Assembly: GCF_963924675.1 (NCBI RefSeq)
Contig: NC_089240.1
Span: 1,307,001-1,371,000, forward strand
DNA: 64,000 bases
DNA from: Phocoena phocoena
Taxonomy: Eukaryota; Chordata; Mammalia; Artiodactyla; Phocoenidae
Direction: 5' to 3'
Shown here in pieces: positions 23,572 to 34,694 of the stretch (the stretch's first letter is position 1; each line of letters opens with the position of its first letter). Position numbers and translations under genes: made by a program. Under the pieces are notes generated by a model, which had not been told where the DNA came from, did not search any database, and worked only from the letters and a program-made list of their open reading frames with translations.

Positions 23572-25004
23572 GGTGGTCGTTCCCACTGTCGAACAAAACT
23601 CATTGATGCTACGTGGAGGAAACAGAGAAATACATGCACCATGGGTCCAATTACTGAATCAAGACTTGCCCAGGGATGGAAGGTCATCCATCCCCGTGTG
23701 TATGCACACAGCCCCCTTCCCGGGCTCCCCGAACAACAGCGACAGGTGTAAACCCAGGATCCCCAGTGCCCGCCATGCCATGGACGTGGCCTTACTCACC
23801 CAGTGGTCCACAAGACTTCTCCAGCTGCTGGGAAGTGTCTCTGAGCTCTGAGGAATGTTCCACAATCAGGGGTCGAGGGAACATGGTAACGTCTCCAGAA
23901 CTGTGTCCTCTCTCTCCCCTGGTGGACGAGCGACATAAGGCCGGTCATGCAAAGAGGAGGGGCCCTGTGAGGCCAGGGTCCTACACAGTCCAAATTGCTC
24001 TCAGAGCCTATCTTCGCCCAGGGACTGCAGCATCTTTCAGGGGCCAGCAAGCTTGTTCTCAAAGTGACAGAGGATGTCGGACTGGCCAGGACTCATCCTG
24101 CCTCCTCATCCTGAGTCTGTACTTGGGACAACTTTGTGATGCCGCTAAGAGTAGCTGGCACTTGTGTACTATGACCTCAAGCCGCAAAGGGCTCTCTAGT
24201 GATGTGCAAATGCTCCAAGGTTGGGATCTTCCTGGAAGTCAAGATCCTGCTTTGCAGTACATCATCCTGGCTGTCCGGAAATATTAGTCAAGGCTTGTCT
24301 CCATCTTGGTTTGAACATACAAAGTAATTCTAGTTCTGAAACACATCAGTCGGGGCTGTAGGGCTTAGCAGAACATCTGAGCAGTTCTGGGAGGGGCTGG
24401 CACTCAGCGCTGGAAGCTTCAATCTGCATTTGCCTGGCCCAGAGGGTCTCAAACTTGCCTGAACAAGAGGATGGCTTGAGGAGGTCTAATAAATGCCTTT
24501 GCCCAGAGGAACGAACTTGGGGATTCTGTTGATGGCGGAGCTGAGCGTTAGTGGTTTTCAGAGGCTCCCCCAGTGTGTAGCCAAAACCCACTAACCTTAC
24601 TGGATCTTGGGGAGAGGTCTTCACCACCCACGAAAGGTAGGTTTGAGCACATCAGTGGCTGGATGGAGGGTGTGCTGGGGGTGGGGGTGGCCTTATTGGG
24701 TGCAGACTGGCTCCTCTTTCTTGAGGTTGAAAGGAATGTGAGCAAAGAGGGCTATCGCATTTGCAGTTCCAGGGCAAAATGAAAATGTGGGTCCTCATTC
24801 ACGCTTCGTTAAGAATTTCAAGATGGCGGTCATAGGGCATTAAGCCAATAGGCGTCCTTATGAGCCCAGGGTCCCGTGTAGTGACATGGGTCACTCACCC
24901 AGGGAAGCGGCCTTGGGTACATATAGAAGAAGCCGTGACCTCCGTGGTTTTCCAGTTCACCAGAAAAGGAATGGATGTTTCCTGAGTTTCCAAGTATCCA
25001 GTTC
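23572..25004. other. No recognised feature
   Basis: GAGGGTCTCAAACTTGCCTG at 24436-24460 hints at a MER5 fragment but is too short to call. A 203-codon frame at 23676-24287 has no recognisable domain. Confidence 0.45.
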
Positions 25005-25560
25005 ATGTACCATGCAGTGGACTGAATATTTTCTACCAAAAAGATATGACCACGTCCTAAACCCTGTTACCTGTGGATATGACTTTGTCGGCAAAAGGCT
25101 CTTGACAGATGTAACTAATGAAGGATCTTGAGATGAAGAGATCATTCTTGATTACCCGGATGGAGGTGAAGGGTCTGAGATGAGGTCCGCCTGGATGAGG
25201 GTGGCCCTACATCCAATGACAGTGTCCTTATAAGACACAGAATAGGAGAGACACAGACACAGAGGAGAAGCCACATGAAGACACAGGCAGCGATGGGAGG
25301 GAAGCGGCCACAAGCCCAGGGATGCCTGGAGCCCCCAGAAGCTGGAAGAGGCGGGAAGGACCCTCCCCTGGAGCCTCTGGAGGGAGCACAGCTCTGGGAC
25401 ACCTTGCCCTCAGACATCTGGTCTCCAGGACCTGGGGCTGGATGAGTTTCTGTTCTTTTCAGACTCTCAGTTTGTGGTCCTGTGTTACAGCCGCCCAGGA
25501 CACTCTTACACACGACATAACAGTGAGCTGTCTGAATAAGCAGGGTCTTCCACTGGGACC
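25005..25560 (+). mobile_element. MLT1-type LTR
   Basis: It opens CAGTGGACTGAATATTTTCT, passes GGCCCTACATCCAATGACAG and GCCCCCAGAAGCTGGAAGAG, and ends TTTGTGGTCCTGTGTTACAG. The middle 150 bases closely match the copies at 5.1 and 44.6 kb. Confidence 0.8.
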
Positions 25561-26204
25561 ACGTGCCCCCATCTTCACACAGTGATCTGAGCCACAGGCC
25601 ACCAGGACCCACAAATCGTCTTGTGGCTTCACACCGTAATCATCACCTCTCCTGCAACTGCGATGAAGGGGGACAGGAATCTCCGGCCCTCTGGCAGCTC
25701 TCTTCCTCGTGCTGGTCCATGGTCCCTGGGAGCCTCCTTGTCACCCTATGGTTCCCCCGGGAAGGGTGTCAGGATGTTTCTTATCCGAGCGGACGTCCTG
25801 CAGAGTCTGCGCACCTGCACGAGGGGCCCTGGTTCGTTCCTCTCAGGCCACCACGTGAACAGTCCCAGACGCTGCGGTCTCAGCTCTGCCAACCGCAGCA
25901 GGGTGCATTCGAGGAGGTGAGGACCTCAAACGTACACGTCCTGCTCTCCTGTCCTTTTACACCACCGTCTCCTGGTTGCACGACACAGAACTCATAACAT
26001 CTTTTCATCTGTAAGGAAAACATGGTCTCTGGGGTTAGACACCCCTGAGGTTCCCACCTAAGGGCCAGCAGGAACTTGAAACCGGGTGAGACACCCAGTC
26101 TTTCTGAGGCTAAATGCCCACCCATACGACAGGACTTACAATTCTCCACGTGGCACACAGGGGTCAAAACCCCAGGTCAACAAAGGATGGGCCTCGGATA
26201 AACC
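25561..26204. other. No recognised feature
   Basis: Unique, with frames on both strands. None is supported. Confidence 0.5.
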
Positions 26205-26382
26205 TGACCTCCCCCCTTTTTTGTAAATAAAGGTTTATTAGAACACAGCCACATGCTAGCACAGTGTGTGTAGGTGCTTGTGTGTCATATGGAAGAGTTG
26301 AGCAGTTGTAATAGATCATAAAGCCCTAAAATATGAAGATATTTATTAACTGGTCCTATATATAAAAAGTTTGCTGACCCGG
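26205..26382 (+). mobile_element. hAT-type nonautonomous transposon relic
   Basis: TTTGTAAATAAAGGTTTATT, AGAACACAGCCACATGCTAG and AAAAAGTTTGCTGACCC match the family also seen at 7.4 kb. Confidence 0.75.
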
Positions 26383-26390
26383 AAGCCCTT

Positions 26391-26811
26391 TCTTTCTTTC
26401 TTTCTTTCTATCTATCTATCTATCTAGTGTAGTGTGAACCCCACTATCTATCTACCTATCTATCTACCTACCTACCTACCTATCTATCTATCTACCTATC
26501 TACCTACCTACCTACCTATCATCTATCTACCTATCTATCTACTTATCTATCTACCTATCTATCTACCTATCTACCTACCTATCTACCCATCTACCTATCT
26601 ACCTACCTATCTACCTACCTACCTATCATCTATCTACCTATCTACGTATCTACGTATCTACCTATCTACCTATCTATCTACGTATCTACTTATCTACCTA
26701 TCTATCTACGTATCTACCTATCTATCTACCTACCTATCTATCTATCTATCTACTTATCTATCTATCTACCTATCTACTTATCTATCTATCTAGCGTAGCG
26801 TGAACCCCACT
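26391..26811. repeat. (CTAT/CTAC)n array with duplicated flank
   Basis: A CTTT run leads into mixed CTAT and CTAC units of about 390 bases. The non-repetitive phrase TCTAG(T/C)GTAG(T/C)GTGAACCCCACT occurs at 26423-26445 and again at 26789-26811, 366 bases apart. Confidence 0.95.
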
Positions 26812-27149
26812 CTGGAAGAGCTGCTGGTTGTTTTTCCGACGCATGAATATGCTGGGGGCTGACATCAGGTTTGGGGCCTCAGCGGGATTTTGTCAATTGA
26901 GGGAATGCATGGTTAGCTGACCAGTGGTCCCTGGTCTTGAAATTCAGGGTGCAGTCTGGCAGGAAACACACAGAGTCCTTTCGCTAGCATTCTAAACGTC
27001 TGATCTCTCCATGTTGGAATTTGAGAACCCAAGAGCCATTCTCAGAGAGAGGATTGAGCCTTCCTTGCCTGACTGGTGGGTGAAGCAGGGCGGGTCCCGA
27101 TGCCCAGGCAAAGGTCCACTAAGCTGCTAGAGATGTTCACGTGTGTCAA
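26812..27149. other. No recognised feature
   Basis: Unique sequence between the array and an LTR. Confidence 0.5.
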
Positions 27150-27582
27150 CAACTGTATGAGTTTCTTGTAACTAAGTACCATCAAGGTGTTGGTATCTTA
27201 AAGCAACTGAAATTTATTCTCTCTCTGTTCTGAAGATGCAGGGCTGAGCTCCCCGAAGAGGCTCCAGGGGAGGGTCCTTCCTGCCTCCTCCAGCTTCTGG
27301 GGCTCCAGGCGTCCCTGGACTTGTGGCCGCGTCCCTCCCATCTCTGACTCTGTGGTCACGTGACCCCCTCCCTCTTCTGTAATCAGTTCTCCCTCTCCCT
27401 GTTTCCAACAAGCAACCTTGTGAGTACATTCGCCCTACCTGGATAAGCTAGGATGGTGTCCTCATCTTAAGACCTTAATGACGTCTGCAATGATCCTTTT
27501 CCCAATAGGAACACATTTGCAGGTTTCAGGGCTTAGGATGTGGACGTGTATCTTGAGAAGCCACCATTCAAGCCACTACAGA
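27150..27582 (-). mobile_element. MLT1-type LTR
   Basis: Reverse orientation: GTATGAGTTTCTTGTAACTA, GAAATTTATTCTCTCTCTGT (a reversed AATAAA) and GGCTCCAGGGGAGGGTCCTT, ending near GAAGCCACCATTCAAGCCAC. It shares the GC-rich core of the other MLT1-type copies. Confidence 0.75.
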
Positions 27583-28011
27583 GGGAACTGGATGAAACCA
27601 GGATGGTCCCACCACTGACCTGTTTCCAAGGCGTAGAGGGCAGCCGTCACGCTGCTGAAAGATGAGGTGTCTGCAGACCCTGGAAGGTCCACGATGAAAC
27701 TAGTTCAGGAAGAGCCTGACAGACTGCGATGGGCACCCAAATCCAGGGAAGCACGGGGCATTCGACATGATTGCCGTTGTTACACTAGTATCGTGGTGGG
27801 AAGTAGAATCCAAGCCCTGCACACGTCTCCAGGAGAGGAACATGCCTGTGTTAACAGACGATGAAATGAAGAAGCAGATACCAGAAGAGAGGCTTCACGA
27901 GACCACTGAAGGGCAAGTGGGCAGCAAAGCTGCCATTCTTAGACTAAGGCCCTAAAAAAGGGTGGGGGGCATGCAGACCAGCAAACGCTGCGTAGCTCAA
28001 TCCACGATTGC
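27583..28011. other. No recognised feature
   Basis: Unique. Lies between an LTR and the minisatellite. Confidence 0.5.
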
Positions 28012-29080
28012 TTTAGTCCAGGCCCCGTGCCCGTGCCCGTCCCACAGACCCCACGGTGACAGGTGTCCAGGCCCCGTGCCCGTGCCCGTCCCACAGACCC
28101 CACGGTGACAGGTGCCCGTCCCCGTCCTACAGACCCCACGGTGACAGGTGTCCAGGCCCCGTGCCCGTCCCCGTCCCACAGACCCCACGGTGACAGGTGC
28201 CCGTCCCCGTCCTACAGACCCCACGGTGACAGGTGCCCGTCCCCGTCCTACAGACCCCACGGTGACAGGTGTCCAGGCCCCGTGCCCGTCCCCGTCCCAC
28301 AGACCCCACGGTGACAGGTGCCCGTCCCCGTCCCACAGACCCCACGGTGACAGGTGCCCGTCCCCGTCCTACAGACCCCACGGTGACAGGTGCCCGTCCC
28401 CGTCCTACAGACCCCACGGTGACAGGTGTCCAGGCCCCGTCCCCGTCCTACAGACCCCACGGTGACAGGTGCCCGTCCCCGTCCTACAGACCCCACGGTG
28501 ACAGGTGTCCAGGCCCCGTCCTACAGACCCCACGGTGACAGGTGTCCAGGCCACGTCCTACAGACCCCACGGTGACAGGTGCCCGTCCCCGTCCTACAGA
28601 CCCCACGGTGACAGGTGTCCAGGCCCCGTCCCCGTCCTACAGACCCCACGGTGACAGGTGTCCAGGCCCCGTGCCCGTCCTACAGACCCCACGGTGACAG
28701 GTGTCCAGGCCCCGTGCCCGTCCCACAGACCCCACGGTGACAGGTGTCCAGGCCCCGTCCCTGTGCCACAGACCCCACGGTGACAGGTGTCCAGGCCACG
28801 TCCTACAGACCCCACGGTGACAGGTGTCCAGGGCCCATCCCTGTCCTACAGACCCCATGGTGACAGGTGTCCAGGCCCCATCCCGCAGACCCCATGGTGA
28901 CAGGTGTCCAGGCCCCATCCCTGTCCTACAGACCCCATGGTGACAGGTGTCCAGGCCCCATCCTGCAGACTCCATGGTGACAGGTGTCCAGGCTCCGTCC
29001 TACAGACCCCATGGTGACAGGGTCCAGGCCCCAACCCTGTCCCACAGACCCCACGGTGACAGGTGTCCAGGCCCCCTTTC
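28012..29080. repeat. GC-rich compound minisatellite, about 26 units
   Basis: Every unit holds the core ACAGACCCCA(C/T)GGTGACAGG, preceded by variable modules: CCCGTCC, CCCGTCCCCGTCC or TCCAGGCCCCGT. Common unit lengths are 36, 37 and 49 bases, depending on which modules are present. Units from about 28840 to 29030 mostly carry CATGG in place of CACGG and CCTGTCC in place of CCCGTCC. The array lies about 0.65-1.7 kb downstream of the DHRSX stop. Frames through it on both strands are repeat translations. Confidence 0.95.
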
Positions 29081-29449
29081 TTACCCCGTGTCGTACAGAA
29101 TTCCCTACCCCTCTGTTGAGGGTCTTTCCATGAGTCACGGGGTGAGAGCCCCAATAGATGCCCTAACGGCGGAAGCCCCTAGGACCTGGTCCCCCTAAAG
29201 ATGGTGGGGCAGAGGGTTAGGGTGGTCACATGACCCTTGATCAACAGACTAAGGAAGGCTCACGTCTCTCCCTTTCCAGGACCCACAAATCAGAGCCGCA
29301 CCTCTAGCACAAATTGTGAGTGAGAGAACAGGGGACACAGGACACCCTCAAAGCCACCAGCGCCCAACAGTTCCAGGCCTCCTTGAAACTCTTTGTTTCA
29401 CCCGGACGTTTCTACCCCAGGGTCCTCGGCGCCTCTGTGCAGCAAGAAC
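29081..29449. other. Unique sequence between minisatellite and DHRSX 3' end
   Basis: No repeat recognised. It includes AGGGTTAGGG at about 29213-29222, too short to be telomeric. Confidence 0.5.
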
Positions 29450-29725
29450 ACCTCCTGCGTGGCCGGCAGGGTTTAATGACTCAGGGCACCCGGTACAACT
29501 GGACACGGTGGGGATCACGAGATTCATGGCTGAGGGCCAGCTGTTTGGGGTCGCACTCAGCATTCCTCTTCTCCTCAAGTTCCGGCCCAGGGCAAGGAAG
29601 CCGATGGGAGACGCTGGGGAGACAGAGCCCCAAGGGCGGGGGATGTGAACGACGCAGACACGTGGTCCAGCAGACACACCTGCGCGCGCCTGGCAGATCA
29701 TGGTCTCCCCGGCGGGTGGCTAACC
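29450..29725 (-). other. DHRSX: Probable DHRSX 3' untranslated region
   Basis: Sequence downstream of the stop codon in gene orientation. It contains no repeat I recognise. The nearest poly(A)-signal-like hexamer on the minus strand is ATTAAA about 250 bases after the stop. The 3' end is inferred; no transcript evidence is available. Confidence 0.4.
29472..29477 (-). terminator. Candidate poly(A) signal ATTAAA for DHRSX
   Basis: TTTAAT on the plus strand reads ATTAAA on the gene strand, the commonest variant of AATAAA. No canonical AATAAA was noticed on the minus strand between the stop and about 27.2 kb. An alternative, more distal 3' end would run through the 28.0-29.1 kb minisatellite. 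Confidence 0.35.
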
Positions 29726-29923
29726 CTAGAGGACCTCCTGGGTCACATCGGTGATGCCTGTCATCTGGCAACTTCTGGCCCACAGCTGTCGCTGAAGCTT
29801 CAGGTCGTACGTGACCGCCAGAGACTTGGTCTCTTTCTCGTTGTAAAGATAGCAGCCGCCACGGCCTTCCAGCGCTGGGGTGACCGCCGCGTAGACGGAG
29901 GTCCAGGCTCCCTCATCCGGGGT
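29726..29923 (-). CDS. DHRSX: DHRSX terminal coding exon with stop codon
   Basis: On the minus strand a pyrimidine tract ending in CCTGTAG precedes the exon, which opens in phase 0 at 29923. It encodes 65 residues and ends in TAG at 29728-29726. The peptide starts TPDEGAWTSVYAAVTPALEG, continues through GGCYLYNEKETKSLAVTYD and ends CQMTGITDVTQEVL. This is the C-terminal cap of DHRSX. The GAxTSVYAAV and YLYNEKE segments are typical of the RDH/DHRS branch of SDRs and help form the substrate pocket. From memory of the family, the C-terminus is a few residues longer than in human DHRSX. Together with the two upstream exons, the window encodes about 204 of roughly 330 residues. Confidence 0.95.
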   Translation of the reverse strand, partial: TPDEGAWTSVYAAVTPALEGRGGCYLYNEKETKSLAVTYDLKLQRQLWARSCQMTGITDVTQEVL

Positions 29924-30187
29924 CTACAGGGAGAAGGAAAGAAGAACAGAAGTCAATTTTCAGAGCAGAGACACGGGGGTCTCCATGCTCACAGACACTG
30001 TGGGTGAGACACAGCACCTCCGACCTTCTTCCATGGACTCAGACACAAAGCCGGCCGGACAGGGTGGGGCAGCCCAGCCTCCATGGGTGCAGGAAGGTGC
30101 ACCCAAGTGGGTTGTACTTCCACACTGGGTTAGTCCCTTTCAATAGATGCATATGAAGACCCCAGTGTAAATACTCAGGTCTCCAAC

Positions 30188-30260
30188 TCTCTTTTAAAAA
30201 GTTTATTTTTATTGAAGTAGAGTTGTTTACAACATGGTGTTCATTTCTGCGGTATGGCCA
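30188..30260 (-). mobile_element. L1 3' end, antisense, short
   Basis: TTTATTGAAGTAGAGTTGTT then ACAACATGGTGTTCATTTCT. Only about 70 bases survive. Confidence 0.75.
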
Positions 30261-30599
30261 ACGCCTGATGAAGCTGAAATGCTTACTCATTGGCTCAGAG
30301 CAGATGACTGTCCCGCCTCTGTGTTGAACGCACGACATTTAGCAATTTGAGGTGGAAACGTCGAGACAGCAGAAAGGTTCCCGGTTTCCATGCAGTGAGG
30401 AGAGTTACAGCAGGAGAACTGGAAGTTCAAGAAAAAGCTTGAAAGGCTGAGAAGAGATTGAGAAAAGTGGACCTCGGGCAGTAGGAGGGAAGGAGGAAGG
30501 TTTGAACGCCAGACACCCTTTGTTTTGGGTTGGGAGCTGGTCCCTGGGCATAGTCAGTGGATTAGAAGAAGACGTGGGGTGGTGGAGTGTATATATATA

Positions 30600-30605
<6 letters not shown>

Positions 30606-30639
<34 letters not shown>

Positions 30640-30643
30640 TGTG
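30606..30643. repeat. (GT)n microsatellite
   Basis: About 16 GT units followed by GCGCGTGTG. It abuts the 5' end of the next L1. Confidence 0.95.
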
Positions 30644-31098
30644 TTATAGAGTATTACTCAGCCATGGAAAAGAATGACATAATGCCATTTGCAGCAACAT
30701 GGATGGACCTAGAGATTATCGTACTAAGTGAAGTAAGTCAAAGACAAATACCATATGACATCACTTACATGCAGAGTCTAAAAAGTAACACAAAAGAACT
30801 TATTTATGAAACACAAACAGATTCACAAACAGAAAACAGAGCTACAGATACCAAAGGGGAAACGGGGGCAGGGATAAATTAGGAGTTTGGGACTAACAGA
30901 CACACACTATTATATGTAAAGGTCCTACTGTACAGCACAGGGAACTATATTCAAAATCTTGTAAGAACCTGTAACGGAAAAGAATCAGAAAAAGAATATA
31001 CATATATATATATAAAGCTGAATCACTTTTCTGTACACCTAAAACATTGTAAATCAACTATAATTTTTTAAAAACTGCAAAAAAAAAAAAAAAAAAAA
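30644..31098 (+). mobile_element. 5'-truncated L1 (ORF2 end and 3' UTR)
   Basis: It starts at TAGAGTATTACTCAGCCATG within the ORF2 C-terminus, passes the 3' UTR landmark ACAGCACAGGGAACTATATT, and ends in an A run of about 20 after CATTGTAAATCAACTATAAT. Confidence 0.9.
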
Positions 31099-32354
31099 GA
31101 ACCGGTGGATTAAAAGAACGAGGCAGAGAAGTTCAAGGGATTAGACCTTGTGGTAAGTGAGGGGCTCTGGGGCTACGATTCAATATCCAGAAACCTACAG
31201 ACCTCCCTCATCTTACTGTCGTGACAATGACTTTTCAGGAGCTCATCGCATGTAACACACTTTCGGAAACCCGCTCAACACGCCTAGCCCTGGTCCTTCT
31301 CGCGTGCCTCTAAGAGTGTACCATTGTAGGACCCTCAGGTACACACCCAGGCCAGGAAACAACCCCACGGTCACATTTTTCTGGATTCAGACGTGCTCAA
31401 AAGGGCTACCTCTGAAGTCGTGATGACAAATGTCCCCCGGCACTTATCATCGGGCTGGAGAAGGTTAAAAAGAGAAGTGCAGGGCAAAGCTTCCTTTACT
31501 CCACGGAGCCATCTGACTGGCAGAGAAGCTGTGACTTTGAAGGTACTGTCTGGAAGACCAACACCTCCCCGTGTGATCTCCCAAGAGGGCTGTGTACCCA
31601 CCTGCCAAAAACACTGGACATGGCAAAGATGGGAAACTGCTGAGGGCAGCCAGGTGGACTGTTCCTTTGATGTTACCAGGTCCCATACTCAAGGAAGCAA
31701 GATCCTGGGACCCTACGGTCAAGACACAAGTTGACGAAGACAATCTGAAACATATGGGCGTCTCCCAGGAGGAGCTTGAAGGTTTGCAAGAAAGTCCGCA
31801 GAGAGGAACATGCATTATTGGAAAGCCTGTGTTCTCATGTGCTGGGACGGGGTGGGAAGGGGTGGCCACGGGGTCAGGAGGGGTCAGGGGTCATGCCCCT
31901 TCAGGAAAAAACATTCATTTCACTGGAGCAACGAGCTCCTTTAGACAGGATTCTACTACTTTTTTACGGAGATAAAGTTATACAATGTTATGTGTCAGTT
32001 ATAAAGTATAAAGCATATTGATTTGACACGCAGTCTTGTGAAGGCTCCTAAGTGTTTTGGGTTTTTTTTCCCCAAGTGTTGATAGGGGTTTTTTCATCTT
32101 ATTTTAGTTGCAGTTTCCAACTTTTAGAAACGCTTAGGTCACCTATCCCACCAGCCCCAAGTCTCATCCTTGTCAATTCGTCAGTGTTGATCCGATGCTT
32201 TCTCACATCTGTTTTTCTGTATATGCCATTCTTTTCAGATGGATTAAACAAAAAATCCTCCAAAAAAAAAGGATTTACTCATTTTAAATAGGAGACACTG
32301 CCTGCATGTCGCACGTGCCCTGAGTCTGTTTTCTGGGAATGGATGTTGGATTTA
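31099..32354. other. No recognised feature
   Basis: Apparently unique intron sequence. Frames of up to 134 codons lack domains. Confidence 0.5.
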
Positions 32355-32712
32355 CCTGTCTTCCTGGGGCAGTGGCTGTGACCAGTGTTCTGTTTCCACC
32401 TCAACTGGGCGTCCTGTGATTCGATTCTGGTGCTGTCCACCCAGAGGTGGCAAAGTCTCTGCATGTTTATGGCCTCGGTTCTCCTTAACTGCGCTCACCA
32501 CACGTCTCTGGGGTCCTCCTGCACTCCGGACCCACTGACTATAGGTACTGGGGTACCCAGGACCCCCGCAGGGTTGAGGATTTCCAAGAACGACTCACAG
32601 AATCCAAGACGGCATCTCCTTGTGATTCCACTTTTGTGATAAAATCCAGATCAGGCACAGCCACAAGAAGAGCGTGGGCCGCAGGGTGAGAGCTGGGAGG
32701 GTCCCACACACA
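32355..32712 (-). mobile_element. LTR-like relic, related to the 45.2-kb copy
   Basis: AACTGGGCGTCCTGTGATTC then GATTCTGGTGCTGTCCACCC parallels AGCTGGGTGTCCTTCGATTC in the element at 45.2-46.0 kb. It keeps the order of blocks through AGAACGACTCACAG. Minus strand by analogy. Confidence 0.5.
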
Positions 32713-33299
32713 CATTTTCCAGATGATTTTCCATTATACGTTATTACAAGACAGAGGAACTGGTTTTCCCTTTAGTGGTGTCTGAGACGTTCTTGTTAGG
32801 ATGGATTTACACCTCCTTGGCAAACAGATCCTTCAATCAGCTCCTGGGACGAGCTTGTTTCGTAAGTCAACCGTTCTCCAGGCCGAGGATTCAGAAACCC
32901 CCTGCCGTGTTTCACCCCCAGAGTGAGTCACCTTCATCAGAAACACCTGCTTTGTTGCAGCCGAAGGCTCCCCCGCTCCTGGGATTTCCCTACGATGTGT
33001 CCAGCCCTCTCTTTAGAGGCTGCTTCTTTTGGGTCCTCCAGCGGGCCTTATCTGGGGGTCCATTTCCCCCACAGGTTGAAAGTCCTCTTGTCTGGGTAAC
33101 AGTGCTTGTGATCAGCATGTCCAACTAAAATACAAGGAGGGCAGTTTTAGAAGATACTGCCTGTGGTGTGCTGGACACGAGCTTGGGATGCCCAAAGGAC
33201 ACAGCACTGTGCCCAAAATTCAGCTACTGTCAGGAGACGGGATTGCAATGGCAATCTGTTGATCATCCAGTTTCTGAAGGAAAGGGACTTCGAAGCACA
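32713..33299. other. No recognised feature
   Basis: Unique intron sequence. A 117-codon plus-strand frame at 32775-33128 has no domain. Confidence 0.45.
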
Positions 33300-33436
33300 G
33301 ACATATACCCCCGTGCACACAGAGTCACACGCACTCACACATTTACACCCATACACACACATACCCTCATGCACATATTCACACATACACCCATGCACAC
33401 AAATACACTTACATGCATGTACACACACTCACCCAG
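33300..33436. repeat. CA-rich imperfect repeat
   Basis: ACACACATACACCCATGCAC-type sequence, related in composition to the 9.5-10.5 kb array but without clear higher-order units. Confidence 0.8.
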
Positions 33437-33959
33437 GGTGGCCCTGCCCAGCCAGGTAGTTCTCTGACATAGAAAAGGACAGGAAAAAAAAAAAAAGAGC
33501 TGTTCTTCGTGCTCACGCATCTCACGGAGAATTAATCTCATCCTCTTATCCCACTTAAACACATGATAGATGCTGGGCTAAAAACAGCCACCCCCGAGCA
33601 TTTGCAGAACATTTCCAAGCCCTGGGCAGATGACAAAGATAGAAGAAATGAGATTTCATTTGTACTTTTTAATTCCTAAATGTTTTGACAGCTCACGAAA
33701 TGGACGGCTTTATGCATTTCTTCTTCCCGACATCCGATGTCACCGTCCTAGCCCTCACCCATCAGGGTGATGACACATCGTGCCTGAGGGCAAGGAAGGA
33801 CGTCTGGTAGACGCTGAGAAGCACACGTGTGTATAAGCAGGCACACACATACACTCGGTCACATGTACAACACACACTCCCTCCCACGCCCAACTTTAAC
33901 TTTGGGACATTTAGCTACATCCTCTGGAGGAGGGAGTGGCACCAAAGAATTGCGGGTCC
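33437..33959. other. No recognised feature
   Basis: Contains a short A run at 33484-33495 and CA-rich bits near 33840. Confidence 0.45.
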
Positions 33960-34065
33960 CAGGACCAGGGTTCAATTTCTGCATCACCTCTCATGACCCA
34001 GGAGACCTTGCTGAAGCCACCCACTCTCCGTTAGCCTCAGCTTCCTCACCCAGATGCCAGGTGTT
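33960..34065 (+). mobile_element. MIR fragment
   Basis: GGGTTCAATTTCTGCATCAC, GACCTTGCTGAAGCCACCCA and CCTCAGCTTCCTCACCCAGA align with the MIR B box and core. Confidence 0.65.
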
Positions 34066-34179
34066 TGTGTGGGTGTCTGGCCCCCGATGCTCAGGTTCTG
34101 CCATGTGGACCTGAGACCAGCAACGTCCATGGCGGGTGGGAGATGCTTCTTAAACAGGTGTCCAGTGAATGCATACGTC

Positions 34180-34562
34180 CTGCTATGGACGGAATGTGCG
34201 TGACCCCCGAGTTCATACACTGAAGCTCTGATCCCCGACAGGGTGCTATTAGGAGATGGAGCCTTTGGGAGGGGATTAGGGTTAGATGAGGTCATGAGGG
34301 TGGGGCCCCCAGGATGGGATTAGTGTCCTTAAAAGAGAGGAAGATGCCCCAGAGCTCCCTCTCCACCACGTGAGGACACGGCAAGAAGGCGGCATCTGTA
34401 AGCCAGGAAGACAGCCTCGCCAGGGACTAATCTGTCCACACCGTAATCTCAGACTCCCAGCCTCCGAAACCTGGAGAAACAAATGTCTGTTGTTGAAGCT
34501 GCCCAGTCTGCAGTGTTCTACTGGGGCAGCCTGAGCTGATGACTACATGTCCCAACTCCGTA
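34180..34562 (+). mobile_element. MLT1A-like LTR
   Basis: TGCTATGGACGGAATGTGCG, GGGGATTAGGGTTAGATGAG, ACGTGAGGACACGGCAAGAA and TGTCTGTTGTTGAAGCTGCC match the MLT1A layout in order. Confidence 0.8.
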
Positions 34563-34694
34563 TTTAAACGAGGATGTCTTCAGGTTATCCAAAAAGCATG
34601 AAGAGGAAATAACCAGCACACCTTTCCCCAAATCCTTCTGAGCTAGAACCCAGCAGACAAAAGAGGTCATGGTACTGGTCCAAGCAGCTTCGGT

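Noticed and set aside
28063..28975. Overlapping Pro/Arg and Gly/Val-rich frames across the GC-rich minisatellite
   Set aside because: The frames follow the repeat modules on both strands at once, as expected of a tandem repeat.
29205..29225. Telomere-like AGGGTTAGGG, also near 34275
   Set aside because: Only one or two imperfect hexamers at each place, with no array.
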